Of a stretch of DNA of 64,000 nucleotides, positions 27,234-35,696 are shown in pieces. A model generated the notes under the pieces. That model saw only the letters and a list, made by a program, of their open reading frames with translations, searched no databases and was not told the origin of the DNA. Made by a program: the position numbers and the translations under genes. Every line of letters begins with the position of its first letter. The stretch's first letter is position 1. Source of the stretch: Chloroflexota bacterium (GTDB lineage Bacteria; Chloroflexota; Chloroflexia; Chloroheliales; Chloroheliaceae); NCBI GenBank assembly GCA_028287745.1, contig JAQBPB010000005.1, positions 1 to 64,000 on the forward strand, written 5' to 3'.

Positions 27234-27388
27234 AGCTGGCGGTGTTTTAATTGCACCGTGTGAATTTTTGTCAAATAAGCACGCTATCCGACCGCTTGGT
27301 TCGTGTCCGGTCACTCGAAAAAGACCCGGATAACCGGCAGGATGACGATAGCGGAAGTTCAACGATTTGAAAGGACATAGTACCCATA

Positions 27389-28534
27389 ATGGTTGCTACT
27401 ATTAACGACGCCCCTCCGTCGACTCCCACTACTTTGGCTCGCCCCCTGGCTACAATTGAACCCGGCCAGACTCCCGCTCAAATTATGAAGATGCTGCTTG
27501 AAGCTGGCGTCCACTTCGGACATCAGACCAAGCGCTGGAACCCTAAAATGCGCCCCTACATCTTCACCGAGCGCAACGGGATTCACATCATTGACCTGGC
27601 CCAGACCGTTACCGGCCTGGAAGCGGCGGCGGCTTTTGTGGAAGAACTGGCGGCTCAGGGCGGAAAATTGCTTTTCGTCGGGACCAAGAAGCAGGCCCAG
27701 GACGTTATAGCCGAAGAATCCACCCGCTGCGGGCAGTTCTACGTGAACAAACGCTGGCCCGGTGGACTGTTGACCAACTTCGTCACCATCCGCACCCGGT
27801 TGCGCTACCTGGGTGAGCTGGAAGCCCAGCGCGCCCGTGGCGAGTTCGATATGCGGACCAAGAAGGAAGCCAGCAAGCTGAACGAACAAATCCGCAAGCT
27901 GACCGAAGTCCTCGGCGGTATCAAAGGCATGCCTGACCTGCCGAGCGCCATGTTCGTGATTGACCCTCACAAAGAACGCATCGCCATGCTGGAAGCCCTC
28001 CGGTTGGAAATCCCGGTTATCGCCATTGGCGACACCAACGCCGACCCGGACGAAATCGACTACGTTGTGCCTGGTAATGACGACGCTATCCGTTCCATCA
28101 AGATTATTTCCGCCCGCCTGGCCGACGCCTTCATCGAAGGCACCAACCGCCGGGAAGCCACCCGCGCCGAGCAAATGCTGACCGAAGAGGAGCATGGCGG
28201 CCGGGGCGACCGTGGTGGTGATCGTGGTCCTCGCCAGGACCGTGGTGATCGCGGCCCTCGCCAGGATCGCGGCCCTCGTCCGAACCAGGGCGGTGGTGAC
28301 CGTGGCCCTCGTCCGAACCAGGGCGGTGGTGACCGTGGTCCTCGCCAGAACCAGGGACAGCAAGGCCAGCAGGGACAGCAAGGCCAGCAAGGCCAGCACC
28401 GGGACAATGCCCCGGCCCAGAGGCCAGCTGCTCCTGCTCCTACCCAGGAACAGGCTGAAGTAGCCCCTTCCGCTCCTGAAACCGCTGCTACCGCACCGGC
28501 TTCGAATGTAGAGACCAACAATAGCAACAGCTAA
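27389..28534 (+). CDS. rpsB: 30S ribosomal protein S2 with RGG/Gln-rich C-terminal tail
   Basis: 381 residues against about 230-260 usual. The S2 core (about 28-262) is complete: [46 protein letters not shown] and [14 protein letters not shown]. The C-terminal 110 residues are not S2: repeats of [18 protein letters not shown], then GQQ repeats, then an Ala/Pro/Glu tail ending NSNS. Such RGG tracts bind RNA and are disordered. The underlying DNA is a tandem repeat. It heads the cluster rpsB-tsf-pyrH-frr-uppS, a common bacterial order. Confidence 0.96.
   Translation: MVATINDAPPSTPTTLARPLATIEPGQTPAQIMKMLLEAGVHFGHQTKRWNPKMRPYIFTERNGIHIIDLAQTVTGLEAAAAFVEELAAQGGKLLFVGTKKQAQDVIAEESTRCGQFYVNKRWPGGLLTNFVTIRTRLRYLGELEAQRARGEFDMRTKKEASKLNEQIRKLTEVLGGIKGMPDLPSAMFVIDPHKERIAMLEALRLEIPVIAIGDTNADPDEIDYVVPGNDDAIRSIKIISARLADAFIEGTNRREATRAEQMLTEEEHGGRGDRGGDRGPRQDRGDRGPRQDRGPRPNQGGGDRGPRPNQGGGDRGPRQNQGQQGQQGQQGQQGQHRDNAPAQRPAAPAPTQEQAEVAPSAPETAATAPASNVETNNSNS
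28200..28400 (+). repeat. Tandem repeats coding the RGG/GQQ tail of S2
   Basis: Units resembling GGTGACCGTGGTCCTCG repeat several times, followed by CAGCAAGGC/CAGCAGGGA units. In-frame repeats like these can change length by slippage. Confidence 0.75.
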
Positions 28535-28562
28535 TTGTTGAAAAATACGAACTGGTAGTACC

Positions 28563-28592
28563 GTGGGCCGACAGTTTTTCAGGTCGGCCCAC
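28563..28592 (+). terminator. Stem-loop between rpsB and tsf
   Basis: GTGGGCCGAC (28563-28572) pairs perfectly with 28583-28592. There is no T run, so it is more likely an attenuator, or a processing or stability element that sets the rpsB:tsf ratio, than a full terminator. Confidence 0.6.
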
Positions 28593-28644
28593 ATTGTGCC
28601 ACTTAAAAGTGAGAAATAAGTATAATTATTAGAGGAGAAGACAC

Positions 28645-29181
28645 GTGGAAATTTCGGCTCAAGCGGTGAAGGCGCTTCGTGAGGAAACCGGCGCTGGCAT
28701 CCTGGAGTGCAGGAACGCCCTGGCAGCCAGTGATGGTGATGCCAAGAAAGCCAAAGTCTGGTTGGAAGAACGCGGTTTGAAGAAGGCCGAAAAAGTCACC
28801 GGACGTGAAGCCAAGCAAGGTTTGATCGAAACTTATATTCACCAGGGCCGTGTTGGCGCGATGGTTGAAATCAGCTGCGAAACTGACTTCGTTGCCCGCA
28901 CAGAAGATTTCCAGAAGCTGGCGAAGGATATCGCTTTGCACGTGGCCGGTCTTAGCCCGCGGTTCACTTCGGTTGAGGAAATCCCGGCCGAGGAACTTGA
29001 AGAAGCCAAGCGCGAGCATGGTGACAACATCAAGCGTTACTACGAAGACAACGTGTTGTTGAACCAGGCTTTCGTGCGCGACCCGAAGGTCAGCATCAAC
29101 GACCTGGTCACTCAGGCCAAAGCCAAATTGGGCGAGAATATTGTTGTTCGCCGCTTCGTACGCTACGAACTGGGTAAATAA
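28645..29181 (+). CDS. tsf: Translation elongation factor Ts
   Basis: 178 residues, the short form lacking the duplicated core domain of the E. coli protein. Residues 1-55 are the UBA-like N-terminal domain (AVKALREETGAGILECRNAL), then GLIETYIHQGRVGAMVEISC and ETDFVARTEDFQKLAKDIA, the core that contacts EF-Tu and releases GDP. The GTG start is preceded by AGAGGAGAAG. It follows rpsB and precedes pyrH, as in many bacteria. Confidence 0.95.
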   Translation: MEISAQAVKALREETGAGILECRNALAASDGDAKKAKVWLEERGLKKAEKVTGREAKQGLIETYIHQGRVGAMVEISCETDFVARTEDFQKLAKDIALHVAGLSPRFTSVEEIPAEELEEAKREHGDNIKRYYEDNVLLNQAFVRDPKVSINDLVTQAKAKLGENIVVRRFVRYELGK

Positions 29182-29189
29182 ACTTTTTG

Positions 29190-29229
29190 ACAAAGCGGAT
29201 GTGGGTCTTATAACCTGCATCCGCTTTGT
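29190..29229 (+). terminator. Terminator-like hairpin after tsf
   Basis: ACAAAGCGGATG (29190-29201) pairs with CATCCGCTTTGT (29218-29229), preceded by CTTTTTG. The T run after it is short. Confidence 0.65.
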
Positions 29230-29295
29230 TGTATGTTCCGGCACAGTGTTTGGTGGTTTCCGTTTTAACTTTTTTAGGGTATAATTTTGTATGCC

Positions 29296-29330
29296 GTTGA
29301 ACGTTTAACGGTAGCTGCTCAACGTTCAAC
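29296..29330 (+). promoter_or_regulatory. Inverted repeat just after a TATAAT box upstream of pyrH
   Basis: GTTGAACGTT (29296-29305) and its exact complement AACGTTCAAC (29321-29330) lie about 10 bp downstream of TATAAT (29280-29285). It could be an operator or a leader hairpin for pyrH. It also resembles AACGT-type dispersed repeats found elsewhere in the window. Confidence 0.45.
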
Positions 29331-29510
29331 CAGGAAACTTTTAAGGTAGCCGTTGCGTTATATCTTATCAGGGCGGCTTAAACACCCGGGGTTTCCCGAC
29401 TATGCCTTTCGCCCTCCAAACGGGAACCACCATCTAAACGATAATAGGGCAGGCTACGAACGTTAGTAAATCTAGCAAGCCTTTACCTGAGAAGGGATAG
29501 AATTTACAGA

Positions 29511-30251
29511 ATGCCTCAACCGGCATACAAACGGGTATTGCTCAAATTGAGCGGCGAAGCCTTGATGGGCCAGGAAAAATTTGGGATTGATCCCAAAATT
29601 GCCCAGGTAATCGCTAATAAGATCAAAGCAATTGTTGAATTAAAAGTAGAAGTAGCTATAGTTGTAGGTGGTGGTAACATCTGGCGGGGGTTTAAGGCCA
29701 GTTCCCAGGGTATGGAACGGTCGGCGGCGGATTATATGGGTATGCTGGCAACGGTCCTGAACGGGCTGGCTTTGCAGGATTCGCTGGAACATAGCGGCGT
29801 TTTTACCCGGGTTATGACGGCCATCGAAATGCACCAGGTCGCTGAACCGTATATCCGGCGGCGGGCCATCCGACACCTGGAAAAAGGCCGGGTCATTATC
29901 CTGGCCGGTGGCGCCGGGTTGCCATATTTCACGACCGATACCACCGCCGCGCTGCGTTCGATGGAAATTAATGCCGATGTTATCCTGATGGAAAAGAACC
30001 AGGTCAACGGTGTGTATGACTCGGACCCTCGCGGTAACCCGGAGGCCCGGAAGTTTGATCAATTAACTTTCCGCGAAGCGCTCAACCTCAACCTGCGGGT
30101 GATGGATAGCACCGCCCTGGCGCTGTGTATGGAAAATAATATGCCCTTAATCGTCTTTGATATGATGAAGGACGATAACCTGCTTAAAGCGGTGATGGGC
30201 GAGCGCGTTGGGACCCTGATTAAAAACGAATTTACAACGATTGAGAATTAA
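29511..30251 (+). CDS. pyrH: Uridylate kinase (UMP kinase)
   Basis: 246 residues, amino-acid-kinase fold. [15 protein letters not shown] (phosphate loop), [47 protein letters not shown] and [15 protein letters not shown] are the bacterial PyrH signatures. It makes UDP from UMP and ATP and is usually allosterically inhibited by UTP. AGAAGGGATAG precedes the ATG. It stands between tsf and frr in the conserved cluster. Confidence 0.95.
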   Translation: MPQPAYKRVLLKLSGEALMGQEKFGIDPKIAQVIANKIKAIVELKVEVAIVVGGGNIWRGFKASSQGMERSAADYMGMLATVLNGLALQDSLEHSGVFTRVMTAIEMHQVAEPYIRRRAIRHLEKGRVIILAGGAGLPYFTTDTTAALRSMEINADVILMEKNQVNGVYDSDPRGNPEARKFDQLTFREALNLNLRVMDSTALALCMENNMPLIVFDMMKDDNLLKAVMGERVGTLIKNEFTTIEN

Positions 30252-30364
30252 TTCGGTATCAGCTAATAGCTGGAGGGAAGGGCAAAGCAAGCTGTCCCTG
30301 GGTAGATTAACCACTGACTTTAATAGCCAGGGAAATTGCCCACTGATAAGGAGGAAAGGCTCAT

Positions 30365-30922
30365 ATGATCCAGGATGTACTAACCGAAACCGAAACTAAA
30401 ATGAAAAAGGCCATGGACGCCTTGCGACGCGAATTGCAGAACATCCGCACCGGCCGGGCCGTACCGGGCCTGATCGAAAAGATTCCGGTTGACGTTTATG
30501 GTACCAGCACGCCGCTCAACCAGCTTGGCAGTGTTACCGCCCCGGAGGCCCGCTTGCTGGTCGTCCAACCCTGGGATAAAAACACCATGGGCGCTATCGA
30601 AAAGGCCATTCAGAAGTCCGAACTGAACCTTACCACCAATAACGACGGTAAAGTTATCCGGATCCCTATTCCGGCCCTGACCGAGCAGCGCCGCAAGGAA
30701 CTGGTCAAAGTGGTCAAGAGCAAGGTGGAAGACTCCAAAGTGACCGTGCGGAATATTCGCCGGGATAACCTCAACGACATTAAAGAGCTTTTGCACGAAA
30801 AGCTTATCAGTGAGGATGAGGATAAACGCGCTCACGAGAAAATCCAGAGCCTGACTGATAAATATATTATGGAAAGCGATCAGATCGGCCACCACAAGGA
30901 ACAAGAAATTTTAGAGGTGTAA
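30365..30922 (+). CDS. frr: Ribosome recycling factor
   Basis: 185 residues, the family's exact length. The motifs AMDALRRELQNIRTGRAVPGL, LNQLGSVTAPEARLLVVQPWD and RKELVKVVKSKVEDSKVTVRNIRRD mark the two-domain RRF, which splits post-termination ribosomes with EF-G. AAGGAGG lies shortly upstream of the ATG. It ends 8 bp before uppS, so the two are cotranscribed. Confidence 0.96.
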   Translation: MIQDVLTETETKMKKAMDALRRELQNIRTGRAVPGLIEKIPVDVYGTSTPLNQLGSVTAPEARLLVVQPWDKNTMGAIEKAIQKSELNLTTNNDGKVIRIPIPALTEQRRKELVKVVKSKVEDSKVTVRNIRRDNLNDIKELLHEKLISEDEDKRAHEKIQSLTDKYIMESDQIGHHKEQEILEV

Positions 30923-30930
30923 GTAGTAGC

Positions 30931-31740
30931 ATGTTCAAATTCAGACCGGCCTCGAACGCTGCCAAGTCGGCCGAGCCAACTACTGACGAACTGGCCGCCC
31001 TGGGCCTGGACTCTGCTACCGTACCCAAACATGTCGCCATTATTATGGACGGCAACGGCCGTTGGGCCAAGCAGCGCAGCCTGCCCAGGGTCGCGGGCCA
31101 CCGGGCGGGTGCGGAAAACATCCGGCGGATTGTCGAAAGCTCTATCCGTTACGGTGTAAAGCACCTTACCCTTTACGCTTTTTCCACTGAAAACTGGAAC
31201 CGGCCCGAGGAAGAAGTCAGCGCGTTAATGACTATTCTGGGTGAAGTATTGGAGCGCGAAACGCCCAAGCTTCACGCCGAAGGCGTGCGCATTAACCACC
31301 TGGGACGGCTGGACGGCATGAGTGCCAACCTCAAAAAGGGCATCCAGGAAGCCACTGAATTGACCCGCAATAATACCCGGCTGACTTTAAATGTCTGCTT
31401 TAATTATGGCGGCCGGCTGGAAATCGTGGACGCGGTCCGTAAGATTGTGGCTAAAGGTATCCCGGTCGATGAAATCTGCGAGGAAACCATCAGCCGTAAC
31501 CTCTATAATATCGAAATTCCCGACCCGGACCTGATTATCAGGACCGCCGGGGAACAGCGCCTCTCCAACTATCTGATCTGGCAGGCGGCCTACAGCGAGT
31601 ACTGGTTCACGCCGTTGAACTGGCCTGACTTCGGAAAAGAGCAGTACCTGAAGTCACTCAAAGATTACACCGCCCGCCTGCGCAAGTTTGGCAAGACCTC
31701 CGACCAGGTCCAGGGCCAGCCCCCGGCGCAAGCGGAATAA
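30931..31740 (+). CDS. uppS: Isoprenyl (undecaprenyl) diphosphate synthase
   Basis: 269 residues, cis-prenyltransferase. HVAIIMDGNGRWAKQRSLPR (catalytic Asp and pyrophosphate site), AFSTENWNRPEEEV, CFNYGGRLEIVDA, and DLIIRTAGEQRLSNYLIWQ / SEYWFTP complete the family signature. It makes the C55 lipid carrier for wall and polysaccharide synthesis from FPP and IPP at the membrane. An N-terminal extension of about 28 residues precedes the core. Last gene of the cluster, followed by a strong terminator. Confidence 0.95.
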   Translation: MFKFRPASNAAKSAEPTTDELAALGLDSATVPKHVAIIMDGNGRWAKQRSLPRVAGHRAGAENIRRIVESSIRYGVKHLTLYAFSTENWNRPEEEVSALMTILGEVLERETPKLHAEGVRINHLGRLDGMSANLKKGIQEATELTRNNTRLTLNVCFNYGGRLEIVDAVRKIVAKGIPVDEICEETISRNLYNIEIPDPDLIIRTAGEQRLSNYLIWQAAYSEYWFTPLNWPDFGKEQYLKSLKDYTARLRKFGKTSDQVQGQPPAQAE

Positions 31741-31757
31741 TTGTTCCTTATAAACAT

Positions 31758-31796
31758 AAAAAAGTCCCGGCTCACATTCTGCGCCGGGACTTTTTT
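31758..31796 (+). terminator. Strong bidirectional terminator
   Basis: AAAAAAGTCCCGGC (31758-31771) pairs with GCCGGGACTTTTTT (31783-31796). It closes the uppS operon and also the convergent CopC-CopD gene, whose stop codon lies at its edge. Confidence 0.93.
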
Positions 31797-33117
31797 ATGC
31801 CGGTGGCGGTAATGATATCAACAGTCCGGCCAGCCCCAGTATCCCTACCAGCAAAGCTAACTCTAGCCGCCACCACCGTTCCGACTTCTTGATTACCGAC
31901 CGCCACCCGGCCCAGGCTATCGCCGCCACTATTATTAACAGGCCTGATTTCACCAGCAGGGTTTGGCCGTAAAGCGTGTTCAGCCAGCCCCAGGGGGAAG
32001 GCCCCGCCAGCCGCAACCAGGCCATCAGAAGGCCGCTAATTATCAGCCAGCCCAGGGCTAACCCGGCCAACCGGCCAAAACGGCGCACCAGCCAGCTTCC
32101 AGTCACTTCGATTTCGGGTATCTTCCATAGGGCTATTAAAGAAACCAGGCCGCCCACCCACAGGCCCATTGCCGCTAAATGGACCGTATTGGCGGGCAAT
32201 CCCAGCCAGACCGTATCGGAAATTACCGCGTGACTGGTCTGGCCGTCCACCAGCGCCAGGCCCATGTACAGCCCGGTCAGACCCCATTTTAGCCCGGCGC
32301 CCTCCCGGTCAACTCCCAGAAAGACCCACAGCAAAAGGGCCGCGCCCAGCCGTTCGGTCGTTACCTGTCCAAAACTGGAAGCCAGTATATCGGCGATTAC
32401 GTCAGGGTTGAAAAGCTGCTCGCTACTGAGGCTGGCGCTCTGGCCCAGTAACCCGACCGGTTCGGCCACCAGCAGCAGGCCGAGGCCACCGTAAGACAGC
32501 CGCTTGAGGCGCGGGACGGCCGCCTTTTTAAGCTGGCTTGCCCCGGCAGGCAGGACCAGCCATTCAAAAAAGAAAGGCCCAAAGCCCAGGGCATACCCGG
32601 CGAAATGGATCAGCCGCCCCAGTACCTGCAGGACCAGGCCCAGTTGCGAAACCCCACCTACGTCCGAACCGGTCCAGGCGGCCCGCTGGACGGTCGTACT
32701 CGGCTGCCCGACACTGAAGGTGTAATTGCCGCGTACCGGGTGACTGTCCTGGGAAATGACCTGCCAGGTTACCTGGTAGGTGCCGGTTGCCGTAGCGTTA
32801 ACCGCGATGCTGATTTCCTGGTCGTTGACGCTAATCGCGCCCTGCTCGACCGGTTTTCCGGCCGGGCCGGTTACGATAAGGCCGTGCCGGATGGGTTTGA
32901 CCGGTTCCGTAAAGGTCAGTTTAACCCGGTCGGGGGCCTGTTCTAAAACTGTCCCAGTCCGGCAATCAACCGCAGAGGGTGACGCCGCCGGGGTCGCACA
33001 GCGGTCCGGCGGCCAGGTCTGGACCAGGCTGCCGTGAGCCAGGGCGGGTAAGGGCTGGACCAGCCAGACCACCATTACCCCGCCCAGGATGAGCGCGCTG
33101 TGGAGTAGGCGGCGCAT
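31795..33117 (-). CDS. Copper-resistance CopC-CopD fusion protein
   Basis: 440 residues. A signal peptide (1-27) ends before AHGSL, whose N-terminal His is the usual Cu(II) ligand. The CopC beta-barrel (28-130) has VKLTFTEPVKPIRHGLIV and SQDSHPVRGNYTFSV with a second ligand His. Then about eight membrane helices form the CopD part (GRLIHFAGYALGFGPFFFEW, VDGQTSHAVISD, VHLAAMGLWVGGLVSL). YcnJ/PcoCD-like fusions take up or bind copper outside the membrane. It begins 2 bp after the MFS gene stops, so the two are cotranscribed. Confidence 0.87.
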   Translation of the reverse strand: MRRLLHSALILGGVMVVWLVQPLPALAHGSLVQTWPPDRCATPAASPSAVDCRTGTVLEQAPDRVKLTFTEPVKPIRHGLIVTGPAGKPVEQGAISVNDQEISIAVNATATGTYQVTWQVISQDSHPVRGNYTFSVGQPSTTVQRAAWTGSDVGGVSQLGLVLQVLGRLIHFAGYALGFGPFFFEWLVLPAGASQLKKAAVPRLKRLSYGGLGLLLVAEPVGLLGQSASLSSEQLFNPDVIADILASSFGQVTTERLGAALLLWVFLGVDREGAGLKWGLTGLYMGLALVDGQTSHAVISDTVWLGLPANTVHLAAMGLWVGGLVSLIALWKIPEIEVTGSWLVRRFGRLAGLALGWLIISGLLMAWLRLAGPSPWGWLNTLYGQTLLVKSGLLIIVAAIAWAGWRSVIKKSERWWRLELALLVGILGLAGLLISLPPPA

Positions 33118-33119
33118 TA

Positions 33120-34436
33120 TTACAGCGGGGCCGGTTCAGTAGACCGGATTTCCGGGACGGCTTGTGGTGCCTCTATACCAGTCTCCTTGCCGGGCTGTTT
33201 GATGCGGGTTACCATTCCGGCTGCAACCAGGCAGAGCAGGCCCGCCGTCCAGAAGCTGGCGCTGTAGTCGCCCAGCCAGGTATAAAGCGCCCCGGCTCCA
33301 AAGGCGGCCGTGGCGGCTCCGAACTGGTGAGCGGCGAAAATCCAGCCAAACATGATACCGCCGCTGGCTTTACCAAAAATATCGGAAGTCAGCCTGACGG
33401 TAGGCGGGACCGTGGCGACCCAGTCCAGGCCGTAAAAAACGATAAAGATTAACAGCCCGGCAAAGGTGCTGTTCAGGGCATAGGGTAGAAATAACAGTGA
33501 GAGGCCACGCAAGCCGTAGTACCAGGTGAGTAGCTTGCGGTTATCAAAGCGGTCCGAGAGCCAGCCGGATATAGTCGTGCCGATCACATCGAAAATACCG
33601 ATCAGCGCCACCAGTCCGGCAGCCGCTACTTCCGCGAAACCGTGATCCATAGCGGCCGGAATTAAATGAGTGCCGATTAAACCGTTGGTGGAGGCCCCGC
33701 AGACAAAAAAACTCCCGCTCAAAATCCAGAAATTCCTGGAGCGCAGTCCTTTGCCCAGGCCGCCCAGCGCGGCGGCTATCGGGTTGCCGGTGGCCGGAGG
33801 CGTTATCACGGTTTCGCCGGTTGCGCCATACGGCTTAAGGCCAATATCCGCCGGACGATTGCGCATTCCCAGGGCTACGATTGGTACTATCGCCAGGACG
33901 GCGATAGAGGTTGTCCATGAAGCGGCCTGCCAGCCAAAGCTTGTCACTAACCAGGCTAGCAAAGGCAGGAAAATCAGTTGGCCGGTCGCGCTGCTGGCTG
34001 AAAGCAACCCGACGACCAGGCCACGCCGCTTGATAAACCAGCGGTTGGCGACCGTAGCCGACAGCACTATCGCGGTTGCGCCGGTTCCCGTCCCGATCAC
34101 AACACCCCATAAGAGGTCCAGGTGCCAGGGGGCAGTCATCTGGCTGGTCATCGCGGCGGCAATGCCTACGGTTGTCAGGGCGATCAACATTACCCGGCGC
34201 ATCCCGTAGCGTTCCATCAGGGCCGCCGCGAATGGTCCGAATAACCCGAACAGGATCAGGTTTATTGACACGGCCAGTGAAATATCGGCCCTGGTCCAGC
34301 CGAATTCATTTTGCAGGGGTACGATCAGTACGCTTGGGGTAGACCTGACGCCAGCCGAAACTATTAAAGTCAAAGCAGTGATTCCGGCGACTATCCAGGC
34401 ATAGTGAAAGGCACGTTGGGGTACTTTCTGGACCAT
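33120..34436 (-). CDS. Major facilitator superfamily transporter
   Basis: 438 residues with twelve predicted helices. The first loop has RYGMRRVM and the second half WLSDRFDNRKL, the two MFS loop-2 motifs. The start FHYAWIVAGITALTLIVSAGVRS and PLQNEFGWTRADISLAVS resemble the oxalate/formate and monocarboxylate porter subgroup. The substrate is not readable. It lies between a MarR regulator (upstream, same strand) and CopC-CopD (downstream), so MarR control is likely. Confidence 0.85.
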   Translation of the reverse strand: MVQKVPQRAFHYAWIVAGITALTLIVSAGVRSTPSVLIVPLQNEFGWTRADISLAVSINLILFGLFGPFAAALMERYGMRRVMLIALTTVGIAAAMTSQMTAPWHLDLLWGVVIGTGTGATAIVLSATVANRWFIKRRGLVVGLLSASSATGQLIFLPLLAWLVTSFGWQAASWTTSIAVLAIVPIVALGMRNRPADIGLKPYGATGETVITPPATGNPIAAALGGLGKGLRSRNFWILSGSFFVCGASTNGLIGTHLIPAAMDHGFAEVAAAGLVALIGIFDVIGTTISGWLSDRFDNRKLLTWYYGLRGLSLLFLPYALNSTFAGLLIFIVFYGLDWVATVPPTVRLTSDIFGKASGGIMFGWIFAAHQFGAATAAFGAGALYTWLGDYSASFWTAGLLCLVAAGMVTRIKQPGKETGIEAPQAVPEIRSTEPAPL

Positions 34437-34458
34437 TAATAGGGAACCTTTCGCTCAA

Positions 34459-34497
34459 ATGGCAATATGATATTAGCTGCCAGGCCAATATTGCCAT
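34459..34497. promoter_or_regulatory. Inverted repeat upstream of the MFS gene (candidate operator)
   Basis: ATGGCAATAT (34459-34468) and its exact complement ATATTGCCAT (34488-34497). The right arm sits in a near-palindrome GGCCAATATTGCC. It lies between the MFS start and an AT-rich TATTAT on the minus strand, a position suited to repression by the adjacent MarR protein. Confidence 0.5.
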
Positions 34498-34575
34498 ATA
34501 ATACATTCATCGAATAACAGGGTTATTCTTTATAAAAACCGGTATATAATACCAAAAGTTTGCGCGGCACAAAAA

Positions 34576-34995
34576 CTAAGCGATAGTCGCTTCCAGGTCT
34601 GCCAGCAGGGTCTTAAGCATTTCGACCTGGGGCTGTCCTAGATTTTGCCTGATTTTAGCCTGGGCCTGTTCCCATAACGGGTAAGCAACTTCAAGGGCAA
34701 GCCGGGCCTGGCTGGTCAGGTGGACGGTATGTTCTCGCTGGTCCTGGCCGGGACTGAAAGTTATTAAATTCTCGCGTTCCAGCACCCGCAAGTTGCGTCC
34801 CAGGGTGGTGCGGTCCAGCCCAAGATTTTCGGCCAGCCCGCTAATGCTGACCGGTTCCAGTTGTCTGATAGCTATCAGGGCGGAATACTGGGTCACTTTC
34901 AGGCCGCTTGGCTCAAGCACAGCATCATAAAAGCGGGTAATCGCCAGCGAAGCTTGCCGCAAGTTGATACAGATACAGGAGTGAGATTTATTCAT
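34576..34995 (-). CDS. MarR-family transcriptional regulator, probably leaderless
   Basis: 139 residues. Winged helix: LKVTQYSALIAIRQLEPVSI, SGLAENLGLDRTTLGRNLRV (recognition helix), LERENLITFSPGQDQREHTV (wing). The N terminus carries two close Cys (C7, C9 in SHSCICIN), which could serve redox or metal sensing; not proven. ATG 34995 is preferred to an upstream GTG because a consensus promoter places the -10 hexamer six bases before it, so the transcript would begin at the AUG. It sits upstream of the MFS and CopC-CopD genes and is their likely regulator. Confidence 0.87.
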   Translation of the reverse strand: MNKSHSCICINLRQASLAITRFYDAVLEPSGLKVTQYSALIAIRQLEPVSISGLAENLGLDRTTLGRNLRVLERENLITFSPGQDQREHTVHLTSQARLALEVAYPLWEQAQAKIRQNLGQPQVEMLKTLLADLEATIA

Positions 34996-35001
34996 AATAC
35001 G

Positions 35002-35030
35002 AGTATATACACGCAATTTTTGGCTGTCAA
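35002..35030 (-). promoter_or_regulatory. Consensus promoter of the MarR gene
   Basis: Minus strand TTGACA (35025-35030), 17-bp spacer, TATACT (35002-35007). The ATG follows after six bases, so the expected start point is the A of ATG. Confidence 0.8.
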
Positions 35031-35092
35031 TCCGTAAAAATGCTTAAACGCAGACTTTCGCCGGGTTGTGTTATAATTATAGACAAAATACG

Positions 35093-35248
35093 ACGTTAAA
35101 CTTTGAACTTAGAACGTAAAATGTGGAACGTAACAATAAATAAGCAGCCTACAACGTAAAAGGTGGTCAGACGGAAAGTCCCGGCCAGTTAATAAAATTG
35201 GACATTAACCGGCGATATAAACTGGCTTACGTCCTCCGTTCTAGGTTC
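35093..35248. repeat. AACGTAAA-type repeat cluster between MarR and rbfA
   Basis: AACGTAAAATGTGG (35113-35126) recurs as AACGTAAAAGGTGG (35153-35166), exactly 40 bp on. GAACTTAGAACG (35105-35116) has an inverse copy with one mismatch at 35237-35248. This makes a loosely inverted, non-coding element of about 150 bp. Confidence 0.55.
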
Positions 35249-35282
35249 TACGAAAAGATTGGATTGGAAGTAATAACGCTTA

Positions 35283-35693
35283 ATGAGCAGGCGAACAGAA
35301 CAGGTAGCCGCGGCTATCAAAGAAGAGGTAAGTAAACTTATCCAAAGGGAGCTAAAAGACCCCCGGTTGGGTTTCGTGACAGTAACCCGGGTTGAGGCCA
35401 GCCCCGATTTAAAGTATGCCAAGATTTTCTTCAGCGTCATGGGCGATGAAACGGTCAAAGCCGAGACCCTGAAAGTGTTAAAGCGGGCCAGTGGTTTTAT
35501 CCGGCATGAACTGTCGCATATACTGACCCTGCGCTACACTCCTCAACTGGTCTTTGAATTTGATGTGGCGATGGAACACGGCGATAAAATCCAGCGGCTT
35601 TTGATGCAACTGGAACAGGAAGAAAAAGAGCGCGAACAATTTGCCGGTAACTCTGGAGTAACGGATACGGCCGAAAAATCAGGAGATGCTTAG
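35283..35693 (+). CDS. rbfA: 30S ribosome-binding factor A
   Basis: 136 residues. SRRTEQVAAAIKEEVSKLI, LKDPRLGFVTVTRVEASPDL, YAKIFFSVMGDE and RHELSHILTLRYTPQLVFEF cover the whole RbfA KH-like fold. It aids 16S 5'-end maturation and cold adaptation. An acidic tail of about 25 residues follows. It stops 3 bp before mtnP, so the two are probably cotranscribed. Confidence 0.94.
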   Translation: MSRRTEQVAAAIKEEVSKLIQRELKDPRLGFVTVTRVEASPDLKYAKIFFSVMGDETVKAETLKVLKRASGFIRHELSHILTLRYTPQLVFEFDVAMEHGDKIQRLLMQLEQEEKEREQFAGNSGVTDTAEKSGDA

Positions 35694-35696
35694 CGC

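Noticed and set aside
28200-28400. Regular repeats that could suggest a CRISPR array
   Set aside because: Repeats are in frame within rpsB, have no unique spacers, and encode RGG/GQQ residues.
27359-28594. 411-codon open frame antisense to rpsB
   Set aside because: It mirrors the repetitive, GC-rich codons of rpsB and its protein is low-complexity without a domain; the S2 frame is certain.
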